Notes under the pieces: model-generated
What the model was told of the DNA's origin: nothing
What the model saw: only the letters and a program-made list of their open reading frames with translations
Database searches by the model: none
Part shown: positions 6,598-7,556 of the stretch, piece by piece
Layout: every line of letters starts with the position of its first letter
How positions within the stretch are numbered: the stretch's first letter is position 1
DNA from: Bacteriovoracaceae bacterium UBA1018
GTDB taxonomy: Bacteria; Bdellovibrionota; UBA1018
Reading direction: 5' to 3'
Length of the DNA: 7,556 nt
Assembly: GCA_002291495.1 (NCBI GenBank)
Contig: DBAE01000285.1
Location: forward strand, 23,774 to 31,329
Program-made: the position numbers and the translations under genes

Positions 6598-7556
6598 ATG
6601 ATCCCATTTTATCGGCCGGACAAGCGCTATCAAGAGCTCGAATCAATCCTTAAAGAACTTGTTGCTACGCCCACAGGAAGACGTGCTTTCTTAGCTTCCC
6701 TTCCTCTGTTGCTCGCAGCTTGCGGCGGAGGTAGCCGCCATCGAATGCGTGAAGGAGATAACTCTGGCCAGTCGACACAGTTATCAGTTCAAGATGAGCA
6801 GCGCATGACCCAGCAAGTGATGCCACAAATGCAGAAAGAGTACCCAGCGCTGAACGATCCTGAATTACAATCTTACATCCGAACCCTCGGACATAAGATT
6901 GTCGCGGCAAATGGACTAATTGGTAATCCCTATCAGTACAACTTTATAGTGGTCGCTGTACCGTACGTCAACGCCTTCGCCTTACCCGCACGCACAGTTT
7001 TCGTTACTGCCCCCCTGATTGAAATGGCTGAGACTGAGGCAGAACTCGCAGGAGTCATCGGCCACGAAGTCGGCCACATCAAAGCTCGGCATACGGCCGA
7101 GAGGATGGACAAAGCAGAAAAAGAAAAAGGAAACTCGTGGCTCTATGGAGGAATTGGTGGACTCTTAGGTGGAGCTGCCGGATTTGGGTTAGGAAAACTC
7201 ATGTGTCCACCTAAAGACAAAATCTGTCTAGCCAAGGCTGCTGGACTCGGAGCAGCCGCAGGCGCGGGTGGCGGGCTCCTCATTCAAAAATTTGCTTTTA
7301 TGGCCAACTCTCGCGAAGACGAAATGGAAGCTGACCGTATTGGATTTAAAACTGCGGTCCAAGCAGGTTATTCGAAAGACCATGTGGGTACCTTTTACGC
7401 AAAACTTCTTAAGATGGAAGAAGGCCACAAAAAGAACAACACTCCAATCCTGTCAAGCGTTGCCGATGCGATGAGTACCCATCCACCTAGCCAAGAACGA
7501 GTCAATCAAATGCGAGAAATGGCTGCGACGTCAGCGCAGCCTAAGTCGGCACTGGT
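6598..7556 (+). CDS. M48-family zinc metalloprotease, Tat-type lipoprotein (3' end outside window)
   Basis: The frame is open from the ATG at 6598 to the window edge, giving 319 complete codons and no stop. After a 27-residue polar N-region comes GRRAFLASLPLLLAACGGG: a twin-arginine RRxFL motif (Arg28, Arg29), a hydrophobic core, and a lipobox LAAC with lipidation Cys42. The mature enzyme should be an envelope lipoprotein. The zinc site is complete: HEVGH (His156, Glu157, His160) and SREDEMEADRIG, with Glu242 as the third ligand. STHPPSQER (293-301) is the usual M48 C-terminal motif, whose His acts as a zinc switch in BepA. Between the two zinc motifs lies a Gly/Ala-rich insert (181-226) with a Cys pair (203, 210). 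Relatives such as LoiP and BepA perform outer-membrane quality control, so a similar role is likely. A C-terminal TPR region, as in BepA, could lie beyond the window, so the subfamily is open. Confidence 0.93.
   Translation, partial: MIPFYRPDKRYQELESILKELVATPTGRRAFLASLPLLLAACGGGSRHRMREGDNSGQSTQLSVQDEQRMTQQVMPQMQKEYPALNDPELQSYIRTLGHKIVAANGLIGNPYQYNFIVVAVPYVNAFALPARTVFVTAPLIEMAETEAELAGVIGHEVGHIKARHTAERMDKAEKEKGNSWLYGGIGGLLGGAAGFGLGKLMCPPKDKICLAKAAGLGAAAGAGGGLLIQKFAFMANSREDEMEADRIGFKTAVQAGYSKDHVGTFYAKLLKMEEGHKKNNTPILSSVADAMSTHPPSQERVNQMREMAATSAQPKSAL

Noticed and set aside
6665..6910. An 81-codon open frame on - opposite the M48 gene.
   Set aside because: It overlaps the lipoprotein signal and N-terminal domain of an unmistakable protease gene and shows no features of its own.

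Overview
The window reads as Gram-negative chromosomal DNA of moderate GC. It holds the end of a TolC-family outer-membrane protein, a peptidase with a Sec signal peptide, an inner-membrane YbaN-like protein and a lipoprotein metalloprotease. The mix would suit a Bdellovibrionota/'delta'-type or related proteobacterium, but no marker gene settles the taxon. There are no rRNA or tRNA genes, CRISPR arrays, insertion sequences or phage genes, so this is not an obvious island.

Layout from left to right. (1) The last 131 codons of a TolC-family outer-membrane factor on + (1-398). (2) Nine bases further on, tail to tail, a secreted clan CD cysteine peptidase (caspase/legumain-like) carrying a perfect EF-hand loop, on - (408-1745). 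(3) A small basic protein of unknown function on + (1884-2138), with an upstream extension to 1803 that would add a membrane anchor. (4) Eight bases further on, tail to tail, a four-TPR protein of a conserved but uncharacterised family on - (2147-2635). (5) About 400 bp without an intact gene (2672-3067). It holds a coding-like, interrupted + frame that ends inside a strong intrinsic terminator (2990-3035). (6) A DUF454/YbaN-type membrane protein fused to a C-terminal GAF domain on - (3068-3877). (7) Divergently, a SWIM zinc-finger SNF2 ATPase on + (3963-6539). (8) After a 58-bp gap with a promoter-like sequence placed for leaderless transcription, an M48 metalloprotease with a Tat-type lipoprotein signal on + (6598 to the window end, incomplete).

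The genes do not form one operon: strands alternate, and only genes 7 and 8 follow each other in one direction. The common thread is the cell envelope (outer-membrane channel, secreted cysteine protease, membrane GAF protein, envelope metalloprotease), but no shared pathway can be shown. I see no clear multi-gene new system. The items most worth following are the DUF454-GAF fusion, the secreted caspase-like peptidase with a calcium-binding loop, the Tat-type M48 lipoprotein, and the interrupted frame plus terminator in the intergenic gap.
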